A stretch of 64,000 nucleotides of DNA from Chiridota heheva (lineage: Eukaryota > Echinodermata > Holothuroidea > Apodida > Chiridotidae). A model generated the notes under the pieces. The model searched no databases, had not been told where the DNA came from, and was given only the letters and a program-made list of their open reading frames with translations. The stretch lies in contig JAIGNY010000597.1 of NCBI GenBank assembly GCA_020152595.1, forward strand, positions 289,001 through 353,000. Reading direction: 5' to 3'. The translations under genes were made by a program, and so were the position numbers. Every line of letters starts with the position of its first letter. Position 1 is the stretch's first letter. Positions 28,246 through 42,290 of the stretch are shown in pieces.

Positions 28246-31200
28246 TTTTGAGTACGTCTCAGCATGTAACTACAGAAAGTGTTCAACCAGTCAGTTAGAA
28301 AGTAGCGTTCCATCAACCGAAGCAACTAGCGCCAAGGACACAACCAGCTTGAACCCTTCAACAAAAGTTACAACTGAAGAAGACACAACTGCAGTAGAGT
28401 CTACCCAATATACCTCTTTGAAAAGCACGCTAGAATCTAGTACGGCAAAGACGACCAGCGGTTTTGGAAGCACAGAGGCGGCTACAACAACACAGTCGGC
28501 TAGTTCAAAGTTGGAAACAACTAGTGAAGGTTTCACAACATCGGCTGGTGTGACTACACCCAAACAAGCAAGTAGTGTTCCTTCGACTTTGGGATCCACT
28601 GAAACCATCAGCACTTCTTCCGCGACAACGGAGGGTGTTTCAACGGAGTACAGTGCGAAGGGAGCTTCAACATTGCGGTCATCTGGGGCTACAAGTGCGG
28701 CTGAAACAACAGCGACAAGGACAACACAAGCGGCCACTGACAGCACCACTTCTGAAGTCACAACACGTGACATCTCATCTACAGGTCAAAGTACCACAGC
28801 CCATGGCGCGACTTCCTTGCGTAGTACGGAGATCAAAGAGAGCAGTGAATTTTCCACGGCTGTTACAACTGAAAGACCAACTACGGTTGCAGCTTCCACA
28901 GAACCTAAAACAACAGTGTTTACAACAGAAGGTGCTACATCCACAGAAATCGGAACATCTAAAGGTGCAACCACAGCCGAAAGTACAGTCGGAAGCTCAC
29001 AACAAACATATGAACCAGTCACTAGCCAAATATCTACTGCAGGCGACACAACGACGCAATCATCGTCAACAGCGCAGTTTGAGAGCAGCAAAGTTTTGAC
29101 TACCTCTCAGAATGTAACCACAGAAAGTGTTACAACCAGTCAGTTAGAAAGTAGCGTTCCATCAAGCGAAGCAACTAGCGCCAAGGACACAACCAGCTTG
29201 AACCCTTCAACAAAAGTTACAACTGAAGAAGACACAACTGCAGTAGAGTCTACCCAATATACCTCTTTGAAAAGCACGCTAGAATCTAGTACGGCAAAGA
29301 CGACCAGCGGTTTTGGAAGCACAGAGGCGGCTACAACAACACAGTCGGCTAGTTCAAAGTTGGAAACAACTAGTGAAGGTTTCACAACATCGGCTGGTGT
29401 GACTACACCCAAACAAGCAAGTAGTGTTCCTTCGACTTTGGGATCCACTGAAACCATCAGCACTTCTTCCGCGACAACGGAGGGTGTTTCAACGGAGTAC
29501 AGTGCGAAGGGAGCTTCAACATTGCGGTCATCTGGGGCTACAAGTGCGGCTGAAACAACAGCGACAAGGACAACACAAGCGGCCACTGACAGCACCACTT
29601 CTGAAGTCACAACACGTGACATCTCATCTACAGGTCAAAGTACCACAGCCCATGGCGCGACTTCCTTGCGTAGTACGGAGATCAAAGAGAGCAGTGAATT
29701 TTCCACGGCTGTTACAACTGAAAGACCAACTACGGTTGCAGCTTCCACAGAACCTAAAACAACAGTGTTTACAACAGAAGGTGCTACATCCACAGAAATC
29801 GGAACATCTAAAGGTGCAACCACAGCCGAAAGTACAGTCGGAAGCTCACAACAAACATATGAACCAGTCACTAGCCAAATATCTACTGCAGGCGACACAA
29901 CGACGCAATCATCGTCAACAGCGCAGTTTGAGAGCAGCAAAGTTTTGACTACCTCTCAGAATGTAACCACAGAAAGTGTTACAAACAGTCAGTTAGAAAG
30001 TAGCGTTCCATCAACCGAAGCAACTAGCGCCAAGGACACAACCAGCTTGAACCCTTCAACAAAAGTTACAACTGAAGAAGACACAACTGCAGTAGAGTCT
30101 ACCCAATATACCTCTTTGAAAAGCACGCTAGAATCTAGTACGGCAAAGACGACCAGCGGTTATGGAAGCACAGAGGCGGCTACAACAACACAGTCGGTTA
30201 GCTCAAAGTTGGAAACAACTAGTGAAGGTTTCACAACATCGGCTGGTGTGACTACACCCAAACAAGCAAGTAGTGTTCGTTCGACTTTGGGATCCACTGA
30301 AACCATCAGCACTTCTTCCGCGACAACGGAGGGTGTTTCAACGGAGTACAGTACCAAGGGAGCTTCAACATTGCGGTCATCTGGGGCTACAAGTGCGGCT
30401 GAAACAACAGCGACAAGGACAACACAAGCGGCCACTGACAGCACCACTTCTGAAGTCACAACACGTGACATCACATCTACAGGTCAAAGTACCACAGCCC
30501 ATGGCGCGACTTCCTTGCGTAGTACGGAGATCAAAGAGAGCAGTGAATTTTCCACGGCTGTTACAACTGAAAGACCAACTACGGTTGCAGCTTCCACAGA
30601 ACCTAAAACAACAGTGTTTACAACAGAAGGTGCTACATCCCCACAAGCACAAGCCAAACAGTTCCTGAGAGTACAGCATCTGCAATAACAACAAGTGGTA
30701 TCACATCGGAAGGACAAACAAGTACAATCCTCGTCTCTACAACTGAGAAACCGACAACGCTTCAAGAACCCATAGAAGAAGGAACAACAGAGTTAACCAG
30801 CAAAACCCGTGTCTACACGTCTTTGGTTAATACAGAAAGCAAAGAGAGCACCGAACAGTTAATCACCACCACAGCTGAGAAACCGACAACCGTTGAAGAA
30901 TCCACAGCAGGAGGAACAACGAGCACGTATGTTGCAACAACAGAAGGAATCTCAGCGAAGTACAGGACCGAGGATGCTTCAACTTTGCAATCAGCAGTGC
31001 CCGCAACTATTGCTATCACAACTTTAGCAAGCACAAGAAAAACGGCTCCAGAAACTACCGCATCTGGAGTGACTAAAATTGCTACCACATCAGAAGATGA
31101 AACTTCTACAGCTCGTGCCTCCACTGTTTTCAGTAGTACGCAAAGGAAAGAGAGCACCGAACAGCCCAGCGCCGTCACAACTGAGAAACCGACAACAGTA

Positions 31201-34200
31201 GAAGAATCCACAGCAGGAAGAACAACAGAGTTTACCACTGAAATTTCATCAGTCACAACTGAAAAACCGACAACACTAGAAGAATCCACAGTAGGAAGAA
31301 CAACAGAGTTTACCACTGAGTCCACAACTGAGAAACCTACAACGCTTGAAGAATTCACAATAGGAGTAACAACAGAGTATATTACTAAACGTTTATCATC
31401 AGCAGTAGGAGTGACTTCCACAGAAGAAAAAAAACAAACCAGTGAGATACGAAGCTCTGTTGCATATACTGATATGTCTACTGCCAAAGAGACGACGAAC
31501 ACGAATCCTTCAACAATAGTTACAAGTGATTTAGAAATTACCCGAGAGGAGTCTACCCAACTTGTATCATTAAAAACAATATCATCTGTTGCTACGCAGG
31601 AAATAACCACCGAAACTGCTAGCATTTCCATTGCTTCAACAGAAAGTTCCTCAACTCGGATTAGTACCGGAGATGTTTCGACTGTGCAGTCATCAGTGGC
31701 TACAACTTTAGCAAGCACTGGAGAAACCACATCATCTGAAGTGGCAACAAGTGCTATTACATCGGAAGGTGAAATTTCTACAGCTCGTGATTCCACCTCT
31801 TTGAGTATTACGCAAATGATAGAGAGTACCGGACAGTCCACCGTCGTCACAACTGAGAAACCAATAGCAGCTGAAGAATCCACAAGAGGAGTAACAACAG
31901 AGTATACCACCGATTTGTTATCATCAACAGTAGACGTGACATCACTAGAAGAAAAAACAACCAATGTAGTGCGAACCTTTGTTGCATCTACGGACGTGTC
32001 AACTGAAATGACGACACCCGCGAAACCTTCAACAAAGGTTACAAGTGAAGAAGAAACCACCCGAAAGAAGTCTACCCAATATATAACTTTGCAAACAAGC
32101 TCACCTGTTACTACAGAGCGGACGACTACTGAAACTGCAAGCATTTCTGCTGCAGCATCAAAACGTATCTCAACGCAATACAGTACCTCAGAGTCATCAG
32201 TGGCAACAACTATTGCTATCTCAGCTTTAGCAAGTACGCAACAAACATCTGCTGAAAGCACAGCATCTGAAGTGACATCAAGTTCCACCACATTGGAAGG
32301 TGAAACTCCTACAGCTCGTATCTTGACCTCTTTGAGTGGTACGCAAAGGACAGAGACAACCGAAGAGTCTGACGCCGTCACAACAGAGAAACCTAGAACA
32401 ACGAAAACATCCTCAGCCGGAATAACAACAGAGTTTACCACCGAAGTTTTATCAGTCACAACTGAAATACCGACAACAGTTGTAGAATCTACAGCAGGAA
32501 GAACAACAGAGTTTACCACTAAAGTTTTATCAACAGCAGTAGGCGTGACATCAGCAGAAGAAAAAACAACCAATGTAGCACGAAGCTCTGTTGCATCTAC
32601 GGACGTGTCTACTGAAATGGAGACGACACTCGCGAAAACTTCAACAGAGGCTACAAGTGAAGAAGAAACTACCCGAGAAGAGTCTACCCAATATATAACT
32701 ATGAAAACAAGCTCACCTGTTACTACAGAGCGGACAACTACTGAAACTGCAAGCATTTCTGCTGCAGCATCAAAACGTATCTCAACGCAATACAGTACCG
32801 CAGAGTCATCAGCGGCTACAACTATAGCTATCTCAGCTTTAGCAAGTACGCAACAAACATCTGCTGAAACCACAGCATCTGAAGTGACATCAAGTTCTAC
32901 CACATTGGAAGGTGAAACTTCTACAGCTCGTACCTCGACCTCTTTGAGTGGTACGCAAAGGACAGAGACAACCGAACAGTCTGACGCCGTCACAAGAGAG
33001 AAACTTAGAACAACGAAAACATCCTCAGCCGGAATAACAACAGAGTTTACCACCGAAGTTTTATCAACAACAGTAGACGTAACATCAGCAGAAGCAAAAA
33101 CAACCAATGTAGTACGAAGCGCTGTTGCATCTACGGACGTGTCTACTGACATAGAGACGACACCCGAGAAACCTTCAACAGAGGTTACAAGCGAAGAAGA
33201 AACTACCCGACAGGAGTCTACCCAATATATAACTATGAAAACGAGCTCACCTGTTACTACAGAGCGGACGACTACTGAAGCTGCAGGCATTTCTGTTGCA
33301 ACATTAGAAAATCTCTCAACGCAGTACAGTACCACAGAGTCATCAGTGGCTACAACTATTGCTATCTCAGCTTTAGCAAGCACGAAACAAACAGCTGCTG
33401 AAACCTCAGCATCTGAAGTGACAACAAGTGCTACAACATTGGCAGATGAATCTTCTACAGTTCGTGCCTCGACCTCTTCAAATAGTACGCCAAGAATAGA
33501 GAGCACCAAACAGTCCAACACTGTCACAACTGAGAAACCTACAACAGTTAAAGAATCCTCGGCAGGAATAACAACAGAGTTTACAACCGGAGTTTTATCA
33601 GTCACAACGGAAATACCGACTATAGTTGTAGAATCCACAGCAGAAAGAACAACAGAGCTTACCACTGAAGTTTTGTCAACAACAGTAGGCGTGACATCAG
33701 CAGAAGAAAAAGCAACCAATGTAGTTCGAAGCTCTGTTGCATTTACGGACGTGTCTACTGAAATAGAGACGACACCCGCGAAACCTTCAACAGAGATTAC
33801 AAGTGAAGAAAAATCTACACGGAGGAGTCTACCCTATATATATCATTAAAAACAATCTCACCAGTTACTACAGAGCAAACGACTACCGAAACTGCAAGCA
33901 TTAATGTTGCAACATCGGAAAATCTCTCAACGCAGTACAGTACCGCAGAGTCATCAGTGGCTACAACTATTGCTATCTCAGCTTTAGCAAATACGCAACA
34001 AAAAGCTGCTGAAACCACAGCATTTGAAGTGACAACTAGTGCTACAACATTGGCAGGTGAATCTTCTACAGTTCGTGCTTCGACCTTTTCGAATAGTACG
34101 CCAAGAATAGAGAGCACCAAACAGTCCAACACTGTCACAACTGAGAAACCTACAACAGTTGAAGAATCCTCTGCAGGAATAACAACAGAGTTTACAACAG

Positions 34201-37200
34201 AAGTTTTATCAGTCACAACTGAAATACCGACAACAGTTGTAGAATCCACAGCAGGAACAACAACAGAGTTTACCACCGAAGTTTTATCAGTCACAACTGA
34301 AATACCGACAACAGTTGTAGAATCCACAGCAGGAAGAACAACAGAGTTTACCACCGAAGTTTTATCAACAACAGTAGGCGTGACATCAGCAGAAGAAAAA
34401 ACAACCAATGTAGCAAGCACGCAACAAACAGCTGCTGAAACCACAGCACCTGAAGTGACAACAAGTGCTACCACATTGGAAGGTGAGACTTTTACAGCTC
34501 GTGCCTCAACCTCTTTTAGTATTACACAAAGAATAGAGAGCACCGAACAGTCCACCTCCGTCACAACTGAGAAACCTACAACAGTTGAAGAATCCTCAGC
34601 AGGAATACCAACAGAGTTTACCACCGAAGTTTTATTAATCACAACTGAGAAACCTACAACAGTTGAAGAATCCACGGCAGGAATAACAACAGAGTTTACC
34701 ACTGATGTTTTATCAACAACAGTAGGCGTAACATCAGCAGAAGCAAAAACAACCAATGTAGTACGAAGCTCTGTTGCATCTACGGACGTGTCTACTGAAA
34801 CAGAAATGACACCCGCGAAACCTTCAACAGAGGTTACAATTAAAGAAGATACTACCCGACAGGAGTCTACCCAATATATAGCTACGAAAACGAGCTTACC
34901 TGTTACTACAAAGCGGACGACTGAAACTGCAAGCATTTCTGTTGCAACATCAGAAAATCTCTCAACGCAGTACAGTACCACAGAGTCATCAGTGGCTACA
35001 ACTATCGCTATCTCAGCTTTGGCAAATACGCAACAAACAGCTGCTGAAACCACAGCATTTGAAGTGACAACTAGTGCTACAACATTGGCAGGTGAATCTT
35101 CTACAGTTCGTGCTTCGACCTCTTCAAATAGTACGCCAAGAATAGAGAGCACCAAACAGTCCAACACTGTCACAACTGAGAAACCTACAACAGTTGAAGA
35201 ATCCTCTGCAGGAATAACAACAGAGTTTACAACAGAACTTTTATCAGTCACAACTGAAATACCGACAACAGTTGTAGAATCCACAGCAGGAAGAACAACA
35301 GAGTTTGCCACCGAAGTTTTATCAACAACAGTAGGCGTGACATCAGCAGAAGAAAAAACAACCAATGTAGCAAGTACGCAACAAACAGCTGCTGAAACCA
35401 CAGCACCTGAAGTGACAACAAGTGCTACAACATTGGCAGATGAATCTTCTACAGCTCGTGCCTCGACCTCTTTTAGTATTACACAAAGAATAGAGAGCAC
35501 CGAACAGTCCACCTCCGTCACAACTGAGAAACCTACAACAGTTGAAGAATCCTCAGCAGGAATACCAACAGAGTTTACCACCGAAGTTTTATCAATCACA
35601 ACTGAGAAACCTACAACAGTTAAAGAATCCACGGCAGGAATAACAACAGAGTTTACCACTGATGTTTTATCAACAACAGTAGGCGTAACATCAGCAGAAG
35701 CAAAAACAACCAATGTAGTACGAAGCTCTGTTGCATCTACGGACGTGTCTACTGAAACAGAAACGACACCCGCGAAACCTTCAACAGAGGTTACAAGTGA
35801 AGAAGATACTACCCGACAGGAGTCTACCCAATATATAGCTACGAAAACGAGCTCAACTGTTACTACAAAGCGGACGACTGAAACTGCAAGCATTTCTGTT
35901 GCAACATCAGAAAATCTCTCAACGCAGTACAGTACCGCAGAGTCATCAGTGGCTACAACTATCGCTATCTCAGCTTTGGCAAATACGCAACAAACAGCTG
36001 CTGAAACCACATCATTTGAAGTGACAACTAGTGCTACAACAGTGGCAGGTGAATCTTCTTCAGTTCGTGCCTCGACCTCTTCGAATATTACGCGAAGAAT
36101 AGAGAGCACCAAACAGTCCAACACTGTCACAACTGAGAAACCTACAACAGTTGAAGAATCCTCTGCAGGAATAACAACAGAGTTTACAACAGAAGTTTTA
36201 TCAGTCACAACTGAAATACCGACAACAGTTGTAGAATCCACAGCAGAAAGAACAACAGAGTTTACCACCGAAGTTTTATCAACAATAGTAGGTGTGACAT
36301 CAGCAGAAGAAAACACAACCAATGTAGCAAGCACGCAACAAACAGCTGCTGAAACCACAGCACCTGAAGTGACAACAAGTGCTACCATATTGGAAGGTGA
36401 GACTTCTACAGCTCGTGCCTCGACCTCGTTTAGTATTACACAAAGAATAGAGAGCACCGAACAGTCCACCTCCGTCACAACTGAGAAACCTACAATAGTT
36501 GAAGAATCCTCAGCAGGAATAACAACAGAGTTTACCACCGATGTTTTATCAATCACAACTGAGAAACCTACAACAGTTGAAGAATCCTCTGCAGGAATAA
36601 CAACAGAGTTTACCACCGAAGTTTTATCAGTCACAACTGAAATACCGACTATAGTTGTAGAGTCCACAGCAGCAAGAACAACAGAGTTTACCACCGAAGT
36701 TTTATCAACAACAGTAGGCGTGACATCAGCAGAAGAAAAAACAACCAATGTAGTACGAAGCTCTGTTGCATCTACGGACGTGTCTACTGAAATAGAGACG
36801 ACACCCGAGAAACTTTCAACAGAGGTTACAAGCGAAGAAGAAGCTACCCGACAGGAGTCTACCGAATATATAACTATGAAAACGAGCTCACCTGTTACTA
36901 CAGAGCGGACGACTACTGAAGCTGCAGGCATTTCTGTTGCAACATCAGAAAATCTCTCAGCGCTGTACAGTACCACAGAGTCATCAGTGGCTACAACTAT
37001 TGCTATCTCAGCTTTAGCAAGCACGAAACAAACAGCTGCTGAAACCTCAGCATCTGAAGTGACAACAAGTGCTACAACATTGGCAGATGAATCTTCTACA
37101 GTTCGTGCCTCGACCTCTTCAAATAGTACGCCAAGAATAGAGAGCACCAAACAGTCCAACACTGTCACAACTGAGAAACCTACAACAGTTAAAGAATCCT

Positions 37201-40200
37201 CGGCAGGAATAACAACAGAGTTTACAACCGGAGTTTTATCAGTCACAACGGAAATACCGACTATAGTTGTAGAATCCACAGCAGAAAGAACAACAGAGCT
37301 TACCACTGAAGTTTTATCAACAATAGTAGGCGTGACATCAGCAGAAGAAAAAGTAACCAATGTAGTACGAAGCTCTCTTGCATCTACGGACGTGTCTACT
37401 GAAATAGAGACGACACCCGCGAAACCTTCAACAGAGATTATAAGTGAAGAAAAATCTACACGAGAGGAGTCTACCCTATATATATCATTAAAAGCAATCT
37501 CACCAGTTACTACAGAGCAGACGACTACCGAAACTGCAAGCATTAATGTTGCAACATCGGAAAATCTCTCAACGCAGTACAGTACCGCAGAGTCATCAGT
37601 GGCTACAAGTATTGCTATCTCAGCTTTAGCAAATACGCAACAAACAGCTGCTGAAACCACAGCATTCGAAGTGACAACAAGTGCTACAACATTGGCAGAT
37701 GAATCTTCTACAGCTCGTGCCCCGACCTCTTCAAATAGTACGCCAAGAATAGAGAGCACCAAACAGTCCAACACTGTCACAACTGAGAAACCTACAACAG
37801 TTAAAAAATCCTCGGCAGGAATAACAACAGAGTTTACAACCGGAGTTTTATCAGTCACAACTGAAATACCGACTATAGTTGTAGAATCCACAGCAGAAAG
37901 AACAACAGAGCTTAACACTGAAGTTTTATCAACAACAGTAGGCGTGACATCAGCAGAAGAAAAAGCAACCAATGTAGTACGAAGCTCTGTTGCATCTACG
38001 GACGTGTCTACTAAAATAAAGACGACACCCGCGAAACCTTCAACAGAGATTCCAAGTGAAGAAAAATCTACACGAGAGGAGTCTACCCTATATCTATCAT
38101 TGAAAACAATCTCACCAGTTACTACAGAGCAGACGACTACCGAAACTGCAAGCATTAATGTTGCTACATCAGGAAGTATCTCAACGCAGTCCAGTACCGG
38201 GAATACTTCAAATGTGCAATCATCAGTGGCTACCTCTATTGTTTTTACAACTTTAACAAGCACGGAACAAACAGCTACTGTAACCACGGCATCTGATATG
38301 AGAACAAGTGCTACTACATCGGAAGGAGAAACTTCTACAGCTCTTGCCTCGACCCCGTTGAGTAATACGCAAGGAAAAGAGAGCACTAAACAGTTCACCG
38401 CTGTCACAACTGAGAAACCTTCAACGGTTGAAGAAACTACAACAAAAAGAGCAACAGACTTTGCTACTGAGGTTTTACCATCGACAATAGGCGTTACGTC
38501 AGCTAATCATGAAACAACCAGTGTAGTACGAAGCTATGTTGCATCTACTGATGTGTCGTCTGAAAAAGAGAAAACGACCACGAATCCTTCAACAGAAATT
38601 ACCAGTGAAGAAGAAACTACTCGAGAGAAGTCTACCCAGTATATGTCCTTGCAAACGAGCTCACCTGTTATTACAGTGGAAACAACTACCGAAACTGCCA
38701 GCATATATGTTACTACAACAGAAAGTCTACCAACCCTAGCAAGCACAATAGAAAGTGTTCATGAAACCACCGCATTTAAAGAAGGAACACGCGATATTAC
38801 ATCGGATATGATTGAACAGTCCACAACCGTCACAACTGAGAAACCGATAACAGTTGAAGAATCAACAGAAGGAAGAACAACAAAGTTTACCACTGAAGGT
38901 TTACCATCAACAATAAGCGAAAAAACAACCAGTAAAATACGAAGCTTGTTGCATCTACCGATGCATATATTGGCAAAGAGACGACGGCCGTGAATCCTTT
39001 AGAAGGAACTAGCCGAGAGGAATTTACCAATTTTACATCCCTAAAAAACACTTTGTCTGTTACTACAGAGGAGACAACTACCAAAGTTACCAGCACATCT
39101 ACTACTACAAGTGAAGTCTCAACGCCTTACAGTAGCTTCGGGGATGCTTCAACTTTTCATTCGTCCGTGCCCACAATTAATGCTATAACAACTCCGGCAA
39201 GCAAAAGCCAAACCGTTCCTGAGACCACCGCATCTAAACTTACGACAGATAAATTCAAATTTGAAGGACAAAGTACAACCACGATTGAGGAATCAACGGA
39301 AGCAAGGACAGCATCGTCTACTTCTGAAGATTTAACATCAACAGCAGGTGTAACCTCAGCAGAAGATGAAACGAGTAATTCTACAACAGAAACTGTAACC
39401 GCAGTCGAGAGTACCTTTCAAATGCTAAGTACTGAAAAACTTACGACCAGTGATATAGAAAGGTCTGTTCCATCTTCCGATGCAACTAGTTATAAAGAGG
39501 CAACGTCCCTGAATCTTCCAACAGAGGTAACAATTGCAGAAAAAACTACTACACAGATTTCTACCCAAGAACCTTCATCGAAAACCACAACAGAGACTAT
39601 TATTGGTTCTATTGGCACCAGACCGATCACCAGAACGCAATCAATCAGCCCGGAGTTGCGGGTTACCAGTGAGGGTTTACCAACATCAGCAGGTATTCAT
39701 ACGCTTGATCAGAGAATGACTAGTGACTACATATTGCAAACATTTGAGCTACTAACCAGTCCAACTTCTACTGCAGACAAATTTCCGTCAACGACGCAGT
39801 TCGAGACCAACGAAGGAATGAGCACCTCTGAACGAGTTACTACTTCGACTACAAGTCGGATACGGAGTTTTGTTACATCTACCGATGTCACCAATGACCA
39901 AGAAACAACAAGTATAAATTCTCCAACAGGAGTTACAAGTGAAGAAGAAACTACCAGAAAGGGGTCTATCAAATATACCTACTTGAAAACCACCTTACCT
40001 GATAATACAGCGGCAGCAATAAGTGTTTCTTCAAGCACCGACTTATATACCACAAGTGAAGGAACCAGCCCTTATGTTGAAAAAGCAGAGCGTACAACAT
40101 CTTCCATTGTGAGTCGCTCTCATATTTCAGAACAAACGTTTGAACCATTAAATAGCACAGCATCTGCTGCCAACAACACAACAACACAGATTACATCAAC

Positions 40201-42290
40201 AATTGCAACTATACCAGGCATTTCTGTTGGCACCGAATCTTCTGCATCAACCAAAGAACTTACCCCAAAATTTGAGATCACTAATGGAATACCATCTTCA
40301 TCTGCATTACCGCATTACACTACCGAGGGAGCCTCAACTTTTCAGTCGACATTTACAGATAGTATTATTGCAGCAACTTTGACAAATACAAGGCAAACGG
40401 GCCATGAGACCACAGAGTTTGAAGAAACGGCAAGTGACATCATATCGGAAGGTCTAGGTACAACAGCGCACTCGGATACCAGTCAAGGAACATCTACGAC
40501 TGCAAAGGAACAGCAAATTACCATATATTCTTCTTCGCAACCGATGCTATCTACCAAGATATCTGGCGAAACAACATTGGGTGTTTCGAATCAGCACAGC
40601 AGCAAAATAGCCCCCACAACATTATCAAGTATAGTACAAACAAATCATATTACTGGAGCCACAGCACAGTTAGAAATCACCGAATCATTCAGTCCTTTAC
40701 ATGATGTAACCTCCCAGCAAATACTAACGAGTCAAGAAGGAAGCAGTAGTGCAACTATCGGCATAAGCGGAACCGATCAGATAAGCTCAAAACATGCAAC
40801 AAAAAAGGACGAAATTACGACAATAAAAACTACCCAGCCAAGTTCCATTACAACTTCATTGTCTGAATTTACTGATAATAAAGTAAGCGATAGTTATACA
40901 AGCACCATGTCGGCCACTACAGCAAATTTATACAGCACAGACTTGGAAACAACAGTGGGTACCTCAAAGGAGTATACTAGTAACAGCGCTTCAATATTAA
41001 AATCGTCTGTAACTGCAACAGGACCGTCAGCAACGGAAGCTGTATCAAGCACAACGCGGTTGATACTTGAAAGCTCTCCTTTTGTAATTACATCTGCTAG
41101 TATTACACTACAAGATCAGAGGACCGCATCCGAAAGCAAATTTTCTAAGGCGTTCACAACTGAAACAATGACTGAAGATATGAAAGGAACAGAGCTAAGT
41201 ATTACAGAAAGTATACCGGAAGAAGTCACAGTATTCGGTAGCACTCTAGAAAGCTCACAAAAAACATTTAAGCCTGTAAGCAGTCAAAAGGTCATTTCAA
41301 CAGCACCGTTAGAGACAACAAAGTTGTATGGTGTTTCTTCACCTCCTCTTACTGTGGTTACCAAAGATGGTAAAGCTCCGACTGATTATCCTGACTTTTA
41401 TTCAACCGCATCTGTTGATAGTCATATTTCCACAAAGGTTGACAAATCATCTCAGCCAGTGTCAATACTATACGTCAAGACTGCCACATCCGACTCTGAT
41501 AATTTTTCATTATCACTTGATGTTACGACTCCTGCAGAGACAACTGTCAGACAGTTGAGTGGTAACCCTACTACAAACGCTGAAATAGCACCTTCTACTG
41601 AACCGGAGTCAAAGGTGATAACAACGATGGAAGTTCGTTCTTTTACCGAAAGCACGACTGTAGATTCTTTCTTTCCTTCATCTTCATTGAAAAGCACACC
41701 GGGGGCACAAACCTTACCAGATAGCGCTACAACACCATACATACTTAACACTTCTGAGAAAAGATCTAGCTTGGATTCACATCTTCAAACAGGACGTTAT
41801 ACAGCAAACAATATTATTTCGGAGGGTGTTACGACAGCTTTAAATGCATTTGACTCATTTACGAGCACTTCTTCCACAAATGGTGTACCTGCATCAACAT
41901 CGGGTTTAAGACAGAGCACACAATATGCTGACATTTCGAGCTCAAAAACCGCGGTGCAAGCGTCAACAGCTAACTCCATCACGCAAAGCAAAGATACAGA
42001 CCAACCACTTTTCACCTCGGAAAGGATATCCACTAATGAAGTAATAGATTATGGTACAAAGCAATACACAGACATATTCACGTCTTTTCCAAGCAACAGG
42101 ACATCTCTTGGCTCCTTTTCAAGCACTAAACAAGTTACGAATATCCAGTCAACTGAGAGAGGACTAGTTAGTACTATTCTTCCGGAACAAGTCACTTCTC
42201 AACAAGCGTTTACAGATACAAATATTTTCACCCCCGGGGTTACATCTGACGATTCCTTTTCAACCGCAGGTCTAACTACTCAATCTCCGT
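21318..42290 (+). CDS. exon 1 of model: mucin PTS domain
   Basis: An essentially uninterrupted Ser/Thr/Glu/Ala-rich region with almost no Cys or aromatic residues, typical of a densely O-glycosylated mucin stalk. It ends at a clear donor (GTAAGT at 42,291) in phase 1. Reading it through needs twelve one-base restorations: one in each 866-bp unit (near 21,751 plus multiples of 866), then near 28,283, 30,640, 33,821 and 38,946. Between breaks the open stretches are long: up to 337 codons in the 866-bp array, then about 779, 1,008, 1,678 and 1,123 codons. It has three parts: a near-identical array (to 30,640), diverged repeats (to about 38,990) and a non-repeated tail. It could be several exons, but no internal intron is evident. 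The start is uncertain. Confidence 0.8.

Noticed and set aside
21763..28298. Series of 337-codon open frames spaced 866 bp apart, each like a separate gene
   Set aside because: They are the same repeated mucin unit read through one unit boundary until the shifted frame hits a stop. Each starts at a non-ATG codon inside the repeat and has no promoter or splice context of its own.
21318..30640. CRISPR-like or satellite array
   Set aside because: Units are 849-866 bp with no spacer structure and code for Ser/Thr-rich protein, so this is a coding minisatellite in an animal genome.
30813..38407. Two long minus-strand frames (968 and 1,530 codons) as genes
   Set aside because: Extreme valine, serine and aspartate bias mirrors the sense Thr/Ser/Glu codons. 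There is no domain, and the sense strand has a coherent mucin reading joined to conserved downstream exons.
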